DNA of 64,000 bases, from positions 1 to 64,000 of the forward strand of contig DIBV01000001.1 of NCBI GenBank assembly GCA_002415085.1. The letters run 5' to 3'. Made by a program: the position numbers and the translations under genes. Below, piece after piece: positions 8,948-17,297 of the stretch. Every line of letters begins with the position of its first letter. The first letter of the stretch is position 1. The notes under the pieces were generated by a model that was given only the letters and a program-made list of their open reading frames with translations, was not told the origin of the DNA and made no database searches. Origin of the DNA: Arsukibacterium sp. UBA5043 (GTDB taxonomy: Bacteria > Pseudomonadota > Gammaproteobacteria > Enterobacterales > Alteromonadaceae).

Positions 8948-9757
8948 TTGGAATTAACTATTTATATTGTGGATGCCTTTACCAAACAACAGTTTAAAGG
9001 CAACTCTGCCGCGGTGGTGCCATTACAAGATTGGTTGGCGCCTGAGCTAATGCAAAATATTGCTGCTGAAAATAACCTTTCTGAAACCGCCTTTATCGTT
9101 GCTACAGCTGCCAATCAATATCAGATCCGCTGGTTTTCGCCATTAACCGAAATCGACTTTTGTGGCCACGCCACCCTGGCGGCATCCTATGTGATATTTC
9201 AGCATTTGGGCGGGGAGGGGGAAATTGAGTTTGTCACCCGGGAAGTAGGTTCCTTGTTTGTTAAACAGCATAGCGATGGCAGAATTGAAATGAGCTTTCC
9301 CAATCAGTGCCCGCAGCTTGTTGAGCAGGTGCCGGACACGTTATTAGCAGGTTTATCAGTAGCACCGATTAAGGTATTAAAAAACCGCCAGGCCTATTTT
9401 GCGATAATGGCATCAGAGCAGGAGGTTAAAAACCTGAGCTATAACTCAGAGCGGTTAAAGCAGTTAGCGCCTTTTGATCTGGTGGTTAGCGCTAAAGCCA
9501 GTGCCACCACCAAAACCGATGAGTATGATTTTATTTCCCGCTATTTCTGGCCGGCGAATGGTGGTGATGAAGATCCGGTAACCGGCTCTATTCATGCCGG
9601 GCTGGCACCTTACTGGGCGCAGCAGCTGGCGAAAACAGAATTAGTAGCGTACCAGGCATCAGCGCGCGGCGGCACCTTGTATTGCAGCATCAGCAATGAC
9701 CGGGTGTTAGTGTCAGGATTTGCCGTGCTTTATCTTAAAGGCACTGCTTACATTTAA
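8948..9757 (+). CDS. PhzF family isomerase/epimerase
   Basis: 269 residues starting at TTG, supported by TAAGGAG seven bases upstream. The family hallmarks are present: DAFT...FKGNSAAVV at the N-terminus, the catalytic Glu in NLSETAFI (about residue 44), FCGHATLA, and GGDEDPVTGSIHAGL near the C-terminus. PhzF-like proteins have a diaminopimelate-epimerase fold and move a proton on small acids. Without a phenazine cluster nearby, a phenazine role is unlikely, and this is better seen as an isomerase of unknown substrate. It is bracketed by two copies of a 27-bp repeat. Confidence 0.85.
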   Translation: MELTIYIVDAFTKQQFKGNSAAVVPLQDWLAPELMQNIAAENNLSETAFIVATAANQYQIRWFSPLTEIDFCGHATLAASYVIFQHLGGEGEIEFVTREVGSLFVKQHSDGRIEMSFPNQCPQLVEQVPDTLLAGLSVAPIKVLKNRQAYFAIMASEQEVKNLSYNSERLKQLAPFDLVVSAKASATTKTDEYDFISRYFWPANGGDEDPVTGSIHAGLAPYWAQQLAKTELVAYQASARGGTLYCSISNDRVLVSGFAVLYLKGTAYI

Positions 9758-9765
9758 GGAAAAGT

Positions 9766-9792
9766 TTGTTCTCTCTGCATGCCGGATACAAC
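9766..9792 (+). repeat. 27-bp repeat flanking phzF-like gene, right copy
   Basis: Right-hand partner of the repeat at 8830-8856, with three mismatches. It begins nine bases after the stop codon of the PhzF-family gene. Confidence 0.5.
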
Positions 9793-10003
9793 AATCTACT
9801 CCTCTTAAGCTAAGCTACATCACGGATGAGCTGCCGGTATTGTAGCCTGCTATCCTAAATCGCTGCTAAACCCGCAGACTAACCATTTTAAAAAACTATT
9901 AATCTGCATCCAGTTTAATAAGTCAGTCGTTACTTATATACCCGATAGCTGTTGTCCAATGTTGGAGTTGATCGGTATACCCGCAAAAAAACGGAGAAAT
10001 ACT

Positions 10004-10510
10004 ATGATTTCCAAAAAAACAGCGTTGGCTTTGCTAATTGCAACTGGCGTGTTTAGCTCATCTGCAATCGCAGGCCATACTAACAACCTGCTGGAAGCGA
10101 CACTGGATGGCAGACAAGAAGTAGCCAATGATGACAGCAACAAAAGAATTTCCGGTGATCCAAATGGCAGAGGTGAAGCTTATGTGTTTGGCATCGACAA
10201 TGATGCTTTTACCCTGTGTTATGTTCTAACCGTTGAGAAAATCCAGCTTGTTCCTGTTGGCAGTGGCATGGCTGCTCACATTCACAAAGGCAAACGAGGT
10301 GAAAATGGTCCGGTAGTGGCGGTGTTAGCCGGGCCGGAAGACGGTAATGCAGCAGATTGCCTGACAGAAGGTGAAGCAGGTAAGTTTCCTACCGGTATTA
10401 GTGTAAGCGAAATTCTTGAAAATCCAGAAGAATACTACATTAATGTGCATAACCCAGACTATCCTTCAGGCGCCATTCGTGGCCAGTTATTCTATCAATC
10501 TGATGAATAA
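10004..10510 (+). CDS. Secreted CHRD-domain protein
   Basis: 168 residues from the ATG at 10004, chosen because ACGGAGA precedes it; an upstream in-frame ATG at 9959 would bury the signal peptide. Residues 1-23 are a signal peptide (cleavage near AIA-GH). The rest is a CHRD domain, first seen in chordin: AHIHKGKRGENGPVV in the middle and NVHNPDYPSGAIRGQL at the end are its usual conserved blocks. The molecular role of bacterial CHRD proteins is not established. It is probably periplasmic or extracellular and is followed by a strong terminator. Confidence 0.85.
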   Translation: MISKKTALALLIATGVFSSSAIAGHTNNLLEATLDGRQEVANDDSNKRISGDPNGRGEAYVFGIDNDAFTLCYVLTVEKIQLVPVGSGMAAHIHKGKRGENGPVVAVLAGPEDGNAADCLTEGEAGKFPTGISVSEILENPEEYYINVHNPDYPSGAIRGQLFYQSDE

Positions 10511-10527
10511 CCGCTGCTAGTCCAGAC

Positions 10528-10556
10528 ATAAAAAAGGGCGTTCAGCCCTTTTTTAT
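10528..10556 (+). terminator. Rho-independent terminator
   Basis: AAAAAAGGGC and GCCCTTTTTT form a stem around the loop GTTCA, ending in a T run 18 bases after the CHRD stop. The symmetric A/T flanks could let it act on both strands. Confidence 0.85.
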
Positions 10557-10713
10557 TGACCTGCTGTTTTATCTCTGACAGATAATATGGTTCGCGGCAG
10601 GCCGTCTAATAACCACGCGCTTAATTCGTTGTTTCTGCTAACATTTGTTTACACTCTCCATTTGAATCTGCCCGCTTGCTGGGGTTTAATAAGCCAAAAA
10701 AAGAGAAAAAACC

Positions 10714-12660
10714 ATGGATCTTAAGCGCTTATTATCTGGAGTCGTCGCCGCCAGCCTGCTGTTAACCGGTTGCGGTGAACCCGGTTATCCTGATCATTTG
10801 CAGGTGCAACGCATCGATCAACCGGATCTGCAGGCAATGTTAATTATGCCTGAAAACCCCGGCACGGCGCTGCCTACCGTTATCATAGTCGGTGGCTCAG
10901 ATGGCGGGCTGAAAAGTGCAACCGCTGCAGCTCAGGCCTTTGCGGAGCAGGGGGTTGCCGCTCTGGCTGTCGGCTATTTTGGTATGCCCGGATTGCCAGA
11001 AACGCTGAACCGTATTCCGCTGGAATATTTTGACGCTGCCTTGCAATACATTGACGCATCTGCGCAGCTAAGTCGCAACCAGTGTCAGAAAGTGGCGATT
11101 ATCGGCAGCTCCCGTGGGGCAGAACTTGCGTTGCTGCTTGGCGCCAATTTTGATGGCTACGGCCCGATAATGGCCGTTTCGCCCAGCTCACACGTCTGGG
11201 GCGCCGTGCAGGACAGTACTGCCGCCGCCTGGACATTAAATGGACTGCCGCTGAATTATGTACCGCGCCATTCTCAGCCCGATTATTCGGCCAAACACTT
11301 TATTGGTCGTGAGTATTTCAAGCAGGATTTGCAACACCCCGATGCAGTTGCCGCAAAAATAGCAGTCAGCTCTGTTCAGACTGAACTATTACTTTTTGCC
11401 GGTGCCGATGACCAGCTCTGGCCTTCGGCACAAATGGCAGAAGCCATTGCCGCTGAGCTTAAGCAATCGGGCCCGCAATCAAGGGTGACGTCCGTTATTT
11501 ACCCTGCTGCCGGTCATGTGATTACCCCGGGGCTGCCTGCTAATTTAACCGAAGCCACCCTTAATAACGGCCAAACGCTGGTACTCGGCGGTCAGCCTGA
11601 CGCCAATGCCCGGGCGCAGCAGGATATTCTGAAGCGGGCCATTGACGCCATTAAACATCCGGTTTGCTATGACAGCAACGCAGCGTTTAACCGCAATAAA
11701 CTTAACCAGTTAACAGAGTTTGTTAAAACCACCGGCACCTCGTCGATGGTGTTGATGCGCTCCGGTGAAGTGGTTTTCGAATATGGCGATATTCATCAGA
11801 AGCATACTATTCATTCTATCCGCAAAGCTATGCTGAACTCTCTGTACGGTATTTATATTGAGCGCGGTGTTATTAACCTTGATGCCACCCTGGCTGAGCT
11901 GAATATTGATGATATCACCCCCCTGACAGCAATCGAGCAAGGGGCGACGCTTCGGCAGTTGCTGCAATCCCGCTCCGGTATCTATCTGCCTGCGGCGGCC
12001 ACGTCAGAGGGTATGCTGGCAGCCATGCCTGCGCGTGGCCAATTTAAGCCCGGTGAACAATATGTCTATAACAACTGGGATTTTAATGTGGCCGGCGCCA
12101 TTTTCGAAAAACTGGCCGGCGAATCAATTTATGCCGCCTTTAAGCGGGAAATCGCTGACCCGCTGGGCATGCGGGACTATAACGGCAGCTATACGACCAT
12201 CGATAACGATACTGACATTGCCACGCTTACAGTAGATGGCTTTTATCAGTATGAGCCTGAAAAATCAGCATTCCCGGCCTATCATTTCCGGATGTCGGCT
12301 TATGATATGGCACTTTACGGCCAGCTATACGAAAACTTCGGTGTCTGGAATGGCCAACGTATTTTGTCCCGCGAGTGGATAGCGCAAAGCACCACCTCTT
12401 ATTCTGTTACCAACCGATACATGGACTTTGGCTATGGCATGCTATGGAATGTGATTAATGCTAACGATAAACGGCCCAGCCAGGCCTTTTATCATACTGG
12501 TGTTGGCATTCACATGCTTGGGGTATACCCGGACTCTGATCTGGTTTTTGTGCATCGCGTTAATACTGAAACGGAGTACCAATTTGATCAGCAAAACCTG
12601 TATCAGATTATAGGCCGGGTGTTTGATGCACTTGAAACTGCAAAAGCACCTCAGCCATAA
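10714..12660 (+). CDS. Lipoprotein fusion: BAAT-like hydrolase + beta-lactamase-like serine hydrolase
   Basis: 648 residues with two enzyme domains. LLLTGC (Cys20) is a lipobox, so the protein is membrane-anchored by lipid. Residues about 40-315 resemble the acyl-CoA thioesterase/BAAT C-terminal alpha/beta hydrolase: nucleophile elbow GSSRG (Ser133), an acid in GADDQLW (232/233), and His268 in AAGHVI. Residues about 325-640 resemble class C beta-lactamase/esterases: SIRK (Ser368, Lys371) and a YNN tyrosine motif (Tyr452), with an HTGVGIH region near the end. Both catalytic sets look intact. The two activities may act in turn on one acylated substrate, but that is inference. A/G-rich AAGAG precedes the ATG. 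Confidence 0.8.
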   Translation: MDLKRLLSGVVAASLLLTGCGEPGYPDHLQVQRIDQPDLQAMLIMPENPGTALPTVIIVGGSDGGLKSATAAAQAFAEQGVAALAVGYFGMPGLPETLNRIPLEYFDAALQYIDASAQLSRNQCQKVAIIGSSRGAELALLLGANFDGYGPIMAVSPSSHVWGAVQDSTAAAWTLNGLPLNYVPRHSQPDYSAKHFIGREYFKQDLQHPDAVAAKIAVSSVQTELLLFAGADDQLWPSAQMAEAIAAELKQSGPQSRVTSVIYPAAGHVITPGLPANLTEATLNNGQTLVLGGQPDANARAQQDILKRAIDAIKHPVCYDSNAAFNRNKLNQLTEFVKTTGTSSMVLMRSGEVVFEYGDIHQKHTIHSIRKAMLNSLYGIYIERGVINLDATLAELNIDDITPLTAIEQGATLRQLLQSRSGIYLPAAATSEGMLAAMPARGQFKPGEQYVYNNWDFNVAGAIFEKLAGESIYAAFKREIADPLGMRDYNGSYTTIDNDTDIATLTVDGFYQYEPEKSAFPAYHFRMSAYDMALYGQLYENFGVWNGQRILSREWIAQSTTSYSVTNRYMDFGYGMLWNVINANDKRPSQAFYHTGVGIHMLGVYPDSDLVFVHRVNTETEYQFDQQNLYQIIGRVFDALETAKAPQP

Positions 12661-12671
12661 GCTGCATAAGC

Positions 12672-12688
12672 AGCGGCTGCAAGCCGCT
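12672..12688. terminator. Hairpin between convergent genes
   Basis: AGCGGCT and AGCCGCT form a perfect seven-pair stem with a three-base loop, 12 bases after the fusion hydrolase stop and before the convergent creA-like stop. It has no clear T run, so it is only a possible terminator. Confidence 0.35.
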
Positions 12689-12714
12689 AACTACACTTTC
12701 GCTACCGGACTGGA

Positions 12715-13185
12715 TTACTGGTTTTGTAACGTCGCTGCATTGAAAGCCTCAGTGCCCCACAATGGCACTGTCGACAGGCTGTGCTTAAAGCTGCCGGAGG
12801 TTTCCTTGGTGGAGTAGGACACGTACATCAGGGTTTGGTTGTCGGCATCAAAAATGCGGCGAATCTTCATGGTTTTAAAAAAGATACTTTTGGATTTAGT
12901 AAACAGCACCTCACCGTTTTTGCTTTTATCTATTTGAGCAATCATTTGGGCGGTGATCGGGCCGGTCTGGCGACAGGCTATAGAGCTATCGGATGGGTCG
13001 GAAAAATCCAGGTTAGCCTCAATACTGGAAACATGACAGGTAACCCCGGTAACCAACGGGTCGACAACCGCATCGAGCTTAATATCCTTGGTCGTAAACA
13101 TCCCCAGTGACACATCGCCGACTTCGTTTTTGCCACAGCCGGCAAGTGCCAGTAACAGTAAGCCACAGTAAATAGCGCGCATCAT
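12715..13185 (-). CDS. creA: CreA family lipoprotein
   Basis: 156 residues. LLALAGC (Cys17) is a lipobox, whereas E. coli CreA has an ordinary signal peptide. The body carries the CreA pattern: VGDV near the start, a DPLVTGVTCHVS block, the second Cys in ACRQTGPI, then FFKTMKIRRIFD and LMYVSYS. CreA is a conserved envelope protein of unknown biochemical role; in E. coli it lies next to the CreBC regulators, which are absent here. The two core cysteines probably form a disulfide. It converges on the fusion hydrolase gene. Confidence 0.8.
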   Translation of the reverse strand: MMRAIYCGLLLLALAGCGKNEVGDVSLGMFTTKDIKLDAVVDPLVTGVTCHVSSIEANLDFSDPSDSSIACRQTGPITAQMIAQIDKSKNGEVLFTKSKSIFFKTMKIRRIFDADNQTLMYVSYSTKETSGSFKHSLSTVPLWGTEAFNAATLQNQ

Positions 13186-13338
13186 CAGCTCTCCTCAGGT
13201 TAATTATTGCAGTATTGCCAGCATGGCAGGGTTATTAGTCAGCATAGCACTGCCGGCGGGGTAAGTAACTGCACAGTGTCGGTATGTTTTTTGACATGGT
13301 TGGTAACAAATCCTCTGCAGCATAAATCAGATTACCCG

Positions 13339-13386
13339 TTGTAAATAGGATAGAGTCGCTGTAACGTGCTTACACTAAATTTACAA
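13339..13386 (+). promoter_or_regulatory. Three-part dyad element, copy A
   Basis: TTGTAAAT at 13339, GTAACGT at position 23 of the element, and ATTTACAA at 13379. The outer octamers are perfect inverted repeats. The same layout occurs at 19413-19461 and 22675-22722. If TTGTAA is a -35 box, TAACGT falls exactly 17 bases later. It ends 31 bases before the GNAT start. Confidence 0.5.
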
Positions 13387-13417
13387 GTGCGAACGCGTGC
13401 GCCGGGAGGCTAAAGCC

Positions 13418-13840
13418 ATGATTACCTTTAAACCTGCTACGAATTTGGCAAAAGCGGCGCGGTATACCCTGACCAATATGCGGACTTACTATCAGCAGTA
13501 TTCGGTTGAATGGGATGAATCACAAATTGAGAGAATGACTGAGAATCTGATTAATTTTGATATTTTCTCAGAGGGTGAAGCGATAGGTGTTATCAGATTG
13601 CAATTTGACAGTGAAGGCTGTTACCTGCGTGATTTGCAAGTCGATCAAAACTATCAGAATCGCGGTATAGGCTCTGAAGCTATTGCCGAAGCAGTGCGGC
13701 TTGCCAAAGCGCATGGCTCGCATTTGCTTAAACTCAAAGTATTTAAAAACAGCCCGGCTGTGCAGTTGTATAAGCGGCAAGGGTTTAGTGTAACCAGCGA
13801 AGATGAGCGGCTTTACTATATGAGCCGGGCTGTTGGCTGA
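13418..13840 (+). CDS. GNAT family N-acetyltransferase
   Basis: 140 residues from the ATG at 13418, preceded by GGGAGG at eight bases; an in-frame start at 13397 has no ribosome site. Motif A is clear: LQVDQNYQNRGIGSEAI, followed by an LKLKVFKNSPAVQLYKRQGF block typical of small GNAT enzymes. The acetylated substrate is unknown. The gene stands alone and is preceded by copy A of the three-part dyad element, which may regulate it. It is transcribed toward the cytochrome b561 gene. Confidence 0.85.
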   Translation: MITFKPATNLAKAARYTLTNMRTYYQQYSVEWDESQIERMTENLINFDIFSEGEAIGVIRLQFDSEGCYLRDLQVDQNYQNRGIGSEAIAEAVRLAKAHGSHLLKLKVFKNSPAVQLYKRQGFSVTSEDERLYYMSRAVG

Positions 13841-13910
13841 CTATCAGTTGTTATCGCCAGTAATAAGCGCCGGCGGCCGAGCCAGCGCGACTTTGCCGGT
13901 TACAATAGCT

Positions 13911-14417
13911 TTATCTTTTTGCGTACATTATTCCTATGAAATGAACAGCGATTAACCACCAGATCAACTGCTTCAGAAACATATGAGTTTCATGAATCTT
14001 CGGAAAAACCTGATAAAAAACGTCTTTGTCTGGTGCCAGCTCAAATCCAAAAACGGTAAGGGGGATTTGATAGTTATTTATTAGTGCTACACCGGTTGCT
14101 GCCAACAGAAAAATACAGCTGTACAGACTAATATGGGTGACTTTGATAAATACCGAATGCTTTTTAGACTCAGGTTGCACCCGCTCAATTTTAGTTCTGG
14201 TTAAATACGGAAAAATCAGTCGCCCAAACATAATAATAACAAGAATAATACCGATAAACGCATGGAGCTCCACTGCATCCTGCCGGTGTAAAACTTGTCC
14301 TTTTATGTCCCAGTCCACATGATGGAGCTGTGTCGATAGATTCATCAGCATAAATAGCAATAGTAAGGCTGAAATCCAGTGCAGCGCTCTATCAACAATA
14401 TATGACTTTGATTTCAT
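13911..14417 (-). CDS. Cytochrome b561 family protein
   Basis: 168 residues with four hydrophobic helices (about 12-30, 50-72, 92-112 and 145-165). Histidines suited to haem ligation sit in RALHWISA, ELHAFIG, THISLYS and HETHMFLK/AVHFIG, as in the diheme bacterial b561 group that exchanges electrons between membrane quinols and periplasmic partners such as superoxide or hydrogenases. No YceI-type partner gene is adjacent. The length is normal. The gene is divergent from the TonB receptor gene. Confidence 0.8.
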   Translation of the reverse strand: MKSKSYIVDRALHWISALLLLFMLMNLSTQLHHVDWDIKGQVLHRQDAVELHAFIGIILVIIMFGRLIFPYLTRTKIERVQPESKKHSVFIKVTHISLYSCIFLLAATGVALINNYQIPLTVFGFELAPDKDVFYQVFPKIHETHMFLKQLIWWLIAVHFIGIMYAKR

Positions 14418-14749
14418 TATTTTTTACCAGTCACCAAAAGTATACTGACTGATATCCTAACGCGTTGCAGGCACGCTTGCAGCATAAATGTTAATTATTT
14501 TTAAACCGCGATGTTAAGTTGCTGAGAAAGAAACAGCATTATAATAACGTGCTGTTAAGTCCTCACCGCTGGCTTATATTCCGTTAATTACAGGCTACCA
14601 CGACATGCTGTGCAGTCATCAGGTAGGCGGCTGCAAACATTCACGCTCTGAATAATTCCCCTGTTACAGCGACGTTTTAGTCACATTGGCTTTGTTATCC
14701 TCTTGTCGTTTCATCAGATAAATACAGCGGATTGTTGGAGGATAGTGAT
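14418..14749. other. Divergent intergenic region before TonB receptor leader
   Basis: About 330 bases separate the cytochrome b561 start from the leader peptide. It is AT-rich near 14480-14570. I find no confident -35/-10 pair or known operator. The regulator and kinase genes downstream of the receptor make binding sites here plausible, but none can be named. Confidence 0.3.
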
Positions 14750-14806
14750 ATGAGCAGGCACGCAAGACAGGTATCGTGGGAAACTGGCAGAGGGATAGCA
14801 CTATGA
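14750..14806 (+). CDS. 18-residue leader peptide, duplicated from receptor start
   Basis: MSRHARQVSWETGRGIAL, with GGAGG eight bases before the ATG. Its TGA stop overlaps the receptor ATG as ATGA, a classic translational-coupling junction. The DNA of its start (GGATAG...ATGAGCAG...ACAGGTATCGTGG) closely repeats the receptor's own start 53 bases later, so both peptides begin MSR and share QVSW. It is probably a tandem duplication that created an upstream reading frame. Whether it is translated is inference. Confidence 0.45.
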   Translation: MSRHARQVSWETGRGIAL

Positions 14807-17187
14807 GCAGACAATTGAAACAGGTATCGTGGTTGATGCTGTGGGCGCTGCTGGCTGGCTTGCCGTATTTTAGCCACGCAGCAGAGGCGCCTGGTGCGCT
14901 GACCGTTATTGTTAAAGATCAGCTGACTGAGCGGCCACTTTCAGGCGTGCAGGTAACGATTAAGGAGCGGGAAACCGCTGCCAGCCAAACCTTAGCCACT
15001 GACGAGCTGGGGCGGATCGTTGTGGAGCAGCTCGACCCGGGTCTGTACTCGGTAAACGTTAGCAAAAGCGGCTTCGCAGCATTGTATGAGCCAAGCGTAC
15101 GCGTGGTGACGCGTAAAAATATCAAAATTGAATTTGAATTGCGGCCGCAGGCAATTGAGGTCGTAGAGGTGCGGGCGCAGCAAACTGATCCATTTGCATC
15201 CGCTTCCAGCACCTATCTTGACCGAGAAGCGCTACGCAGTGCTGTCGGCGGTGGTGCCGATCCGCTACTGTCGCTGGACGGTTTACCTGGCCTGGCATCA
15301 GCCAGTGAATTTGCCAGTTTTAGCGTACGTGGCCGCGGGCCAAGAGATAATTTGTTATTGGTGGATGACTTTCCGTTTGATAAAGCGGTGCATTTTGATG
15401 CCACCCTGGGGGAAGAGGAAGATGTCGGCGGTGGCGGCCGTTTCTCGATTTTTGCACCAAACGTGATCGGTGGTGCCGAATTCTCACCTGGTGGCTGGGG
15501 CCCTGCTTATGGCGGCCGCGCAGCATCGCTACTGAAACTGGACGTTGCCGGTGGCAACCCGAGCCCGTCAGCCAGTCTGCGGCTGGATCTGGCCGGTTAT
15601 GAAGTGGGTTACGACGGCCCAGCCGGTATTTCTGATGATGCGACGTTGCTGGTTTCTGCCCGGCGGCTGGACTTCGGCGCGTTATTTGAAACGATTGAAG
15701 AGCTGGACATTGGTGAGCCGGTGTTAAGAGATATCATCGTAAAGTCGGTTATACCCATTAACCAGAACAACACCTTTGAAATTCTGCTGATTGATACCCA
15801 CGAGGATTACAGCCGCGACGTGACCCACGTGTTCGAATCACCTAATTTCGAAGATGCTGCGCTACAGGATTCAGAACAAGACAGTGATTTGTATGGTCTG
15901 ACATTGCGCTCATTAATTGGTGATAAAGCGGTCTGGACCAATAAGGTTTACTACCGCAACAGCGACAAGGTTAGCTCAGAGGGCGAAGCCTTTCCCGATC
16001 TGGTACCTGAAGGGGCGCCCGCATCGGATTTTCCGCTGCGCGAAGACATTATTACCATCGGTGAAGCTGAAACAGAAATAGGCTGGCGCAGCGATTTTGA
16101 GACAGTCAATCAATGGGGTCTGTTCAGTGCCGGGCTGCGGGTAACCCAAATTGAACTGGACTACCACACGGTGTTGGACGGCGACTGGATCCGCTTTGTT
16201 TACGACGATGATGATTTCAGACCAGACCCCGACCAGCGGTTTATTGTGCTTGAGCCCGGCAACATCAACTCGGCTATAAATCAAAAGGAAATGAGCTACG
16301 CTGGCTATGTCGATCAGGTGTTTGAGCACGGTGACTGGGATTTTAGCACGGGCTTACGGCTGGAACGCGACGGCTTTGCCGATGAAAGCGTCGCTTCGCC
16401 CAGATTCAGTGTTAACTGGCAGCCGGGCAGAACGGTCAGATACTTTGCCACTGCCGGGCTGTTTCATCAATCACCACGTTATCTGGAGCTTGCCGCTAAT
16501 GAAGCAAACGCGCTTAAAAACGAAAAAATCAGCCATGCCAGCGTCGGTGTTAAGTATTTCCCGGCCAATAACTGGTCGGTATTAACCGAGGCTTATTATC
16601 AACACCTCGACGATCTGGTGGTCGATCTTGATCGGGCCAGCGGTACCTTTGCCAACATTGGCGATGGCACATCGTACGGTGTCGATATCGTCATCAACGG
16701 TATCCTTCGCGAGGGCCTTTACGCTACCGCGACCTATTCATATAACGATGCCGTGGTCGACCGCAAAGATGGTCGGGGTGAAGTTGCTGCTGAATTCAGC
16801 CGCAAGCATGTCGCCACCCTTGGCCTGACCTGGGAAATCAGTGACCGCTGGAAGGTAGCGGGGCGTTACAAATACCTTTCCGGCAGGCCAGCCGACGACT
16901 TTATTATTCACGCCGACGTATTGGGACCAGGGCAACCGCTGCGTTACTCGAAAGAGATCACGGAGCGCAATGTCGGTCGCAACAGTGGTTCCGGCTTGCT
17001 GAATGCTCGCGTTGACTATCGGCGCGCCTTTGGCCCGATAGATTTAACCGCCTTTCTCGACGTTATCAACGTCACGGCAGCGTCTGCGGGCGATGACACC
17101 GAGTTTGACTACCGCCGCGGCGTTCTGGTGCAGGACGATAGCGAAGCTGAACCGCTGATTGGTCTGCGACTGGATTATGCATGGTAG
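14803..17187 (+). CDS. TonB-dependent receptor with carboxypeptidase-like regulatory domain
   Basis: 794 residues from the ATG at 14803 (AGAGGGA upstream). A signal peptide covers 1-27. Residues about 32-120 form a carboxypeptidase-regulatory-like beta domain (LTVIVKDQLTERPLSGVQVT), then a plug domain (RGRGPRDNLLLVDDFPF), then a beta-barrel ending in YAW, a C-terminal aromatic as usual for outer-membrane proteins. Such receptors import large or scarce substrates using TonB energy. The substrate is not evident. An OmpR-type regulator and kinase follow in the same direction, so the receptor may belong to a signal-controlled uptake unit. It is preceded by a coupled leader peptide. Confidence 0.85.
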   Translation: MSRQLKQVSWLMLWALLAGLPYFSHAAEAPGALTVIVKDQLTERPLSGVQVTIKERETAASQTLATDELGRIVVEQLDPGLYSVNVSKSGFAALYEPSVRVVTRKNIKIEFELRPQAIEVVEVRAQQTDPFASASSTYLDREALRSAVGGGADPLLSLDGLPGLASASEFASFSVRGRGPRDNLLLVDDFPFDKAVHFDATLGEEEDVGGGGRFSIFAPNVIGGAEFSPGGWGPAYGGRAASLLKLDVAGGNPSPSASLRLDLAGYEVGYDGPAGISDDATLLVSARRLDFGALFETIEELDIGEPVLRDIIVKSVIPINQNNTFEILLIDTHEDYSRDVTHVFESPNFEDAALQDSEQDSDLYGLTLRSLIGDKAVWTNKVYYRNSDKVSSEGEAFPDLVPEGAPASDFPLREDIITIGEAETEIGWRSDFETVNQWGLFSAGLRVTQIELDYHTVLDGDWIRFVYDDDDFRPDPDQRFIVLEPGNINSAINQKEMSYAGYVDQVFEHGDWDFSTGLRLERDGFADESVASPRFSVNWQPGRTVRYFATAGLFHQSPRYLELAANEANALKNEKISHASVGVKYFPANNWSVLTEAYYQHLDDLVVDLDRASGTFANIGDGTSYGVDIVINGILREGLYATATYSYNDAVVDRKDGRGEVAAEFSRKHVATLGLTWEISDRWKVAGRYKYLSGRPADDFIIHADVLGPGQPLRYSKEITERNVGRNSGSGLLNARVDYRRAFGPIDLTAFLDVINVTAASAGDDTEFDYRRGVLVQDDSEAEPLIGLRLDYAW

Positions 17188-17257
17188 ATCGGGCATGGTA
17201 AATCGTGCATCGTGCATCGTGCATAGGGCGTGGTAAATTGTGTAGGGTAAATCGTGC
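17181..17257 (+). repeat. Cluster of short direct repeats before response regulator
   Basis: GGTAAATCGTGC at 17197, GGTAAATTGTGT at 17232 and GGTAAATCGTGC at 17246, with a related CATGGTAGATCGGGC overlapping the receptor stop. TCGTGCA is also repeated in tandem at about 17203-17224, and ATAGCGGG occurs twice just after. They could be regulator-binding repeats or simple slippage products. Confidence 0.4.
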
Positions 17258-17297
17258 CTGATAATAGCGGGCAATAGCGGGTAAGGAGAAGCAGCAT

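Noticed and set aside
8948..9757. PhzF gene as evidence for phenazine synthesis
   Set aside because: No other phz gene is present, and PhzF-like folds serve many isomerases.
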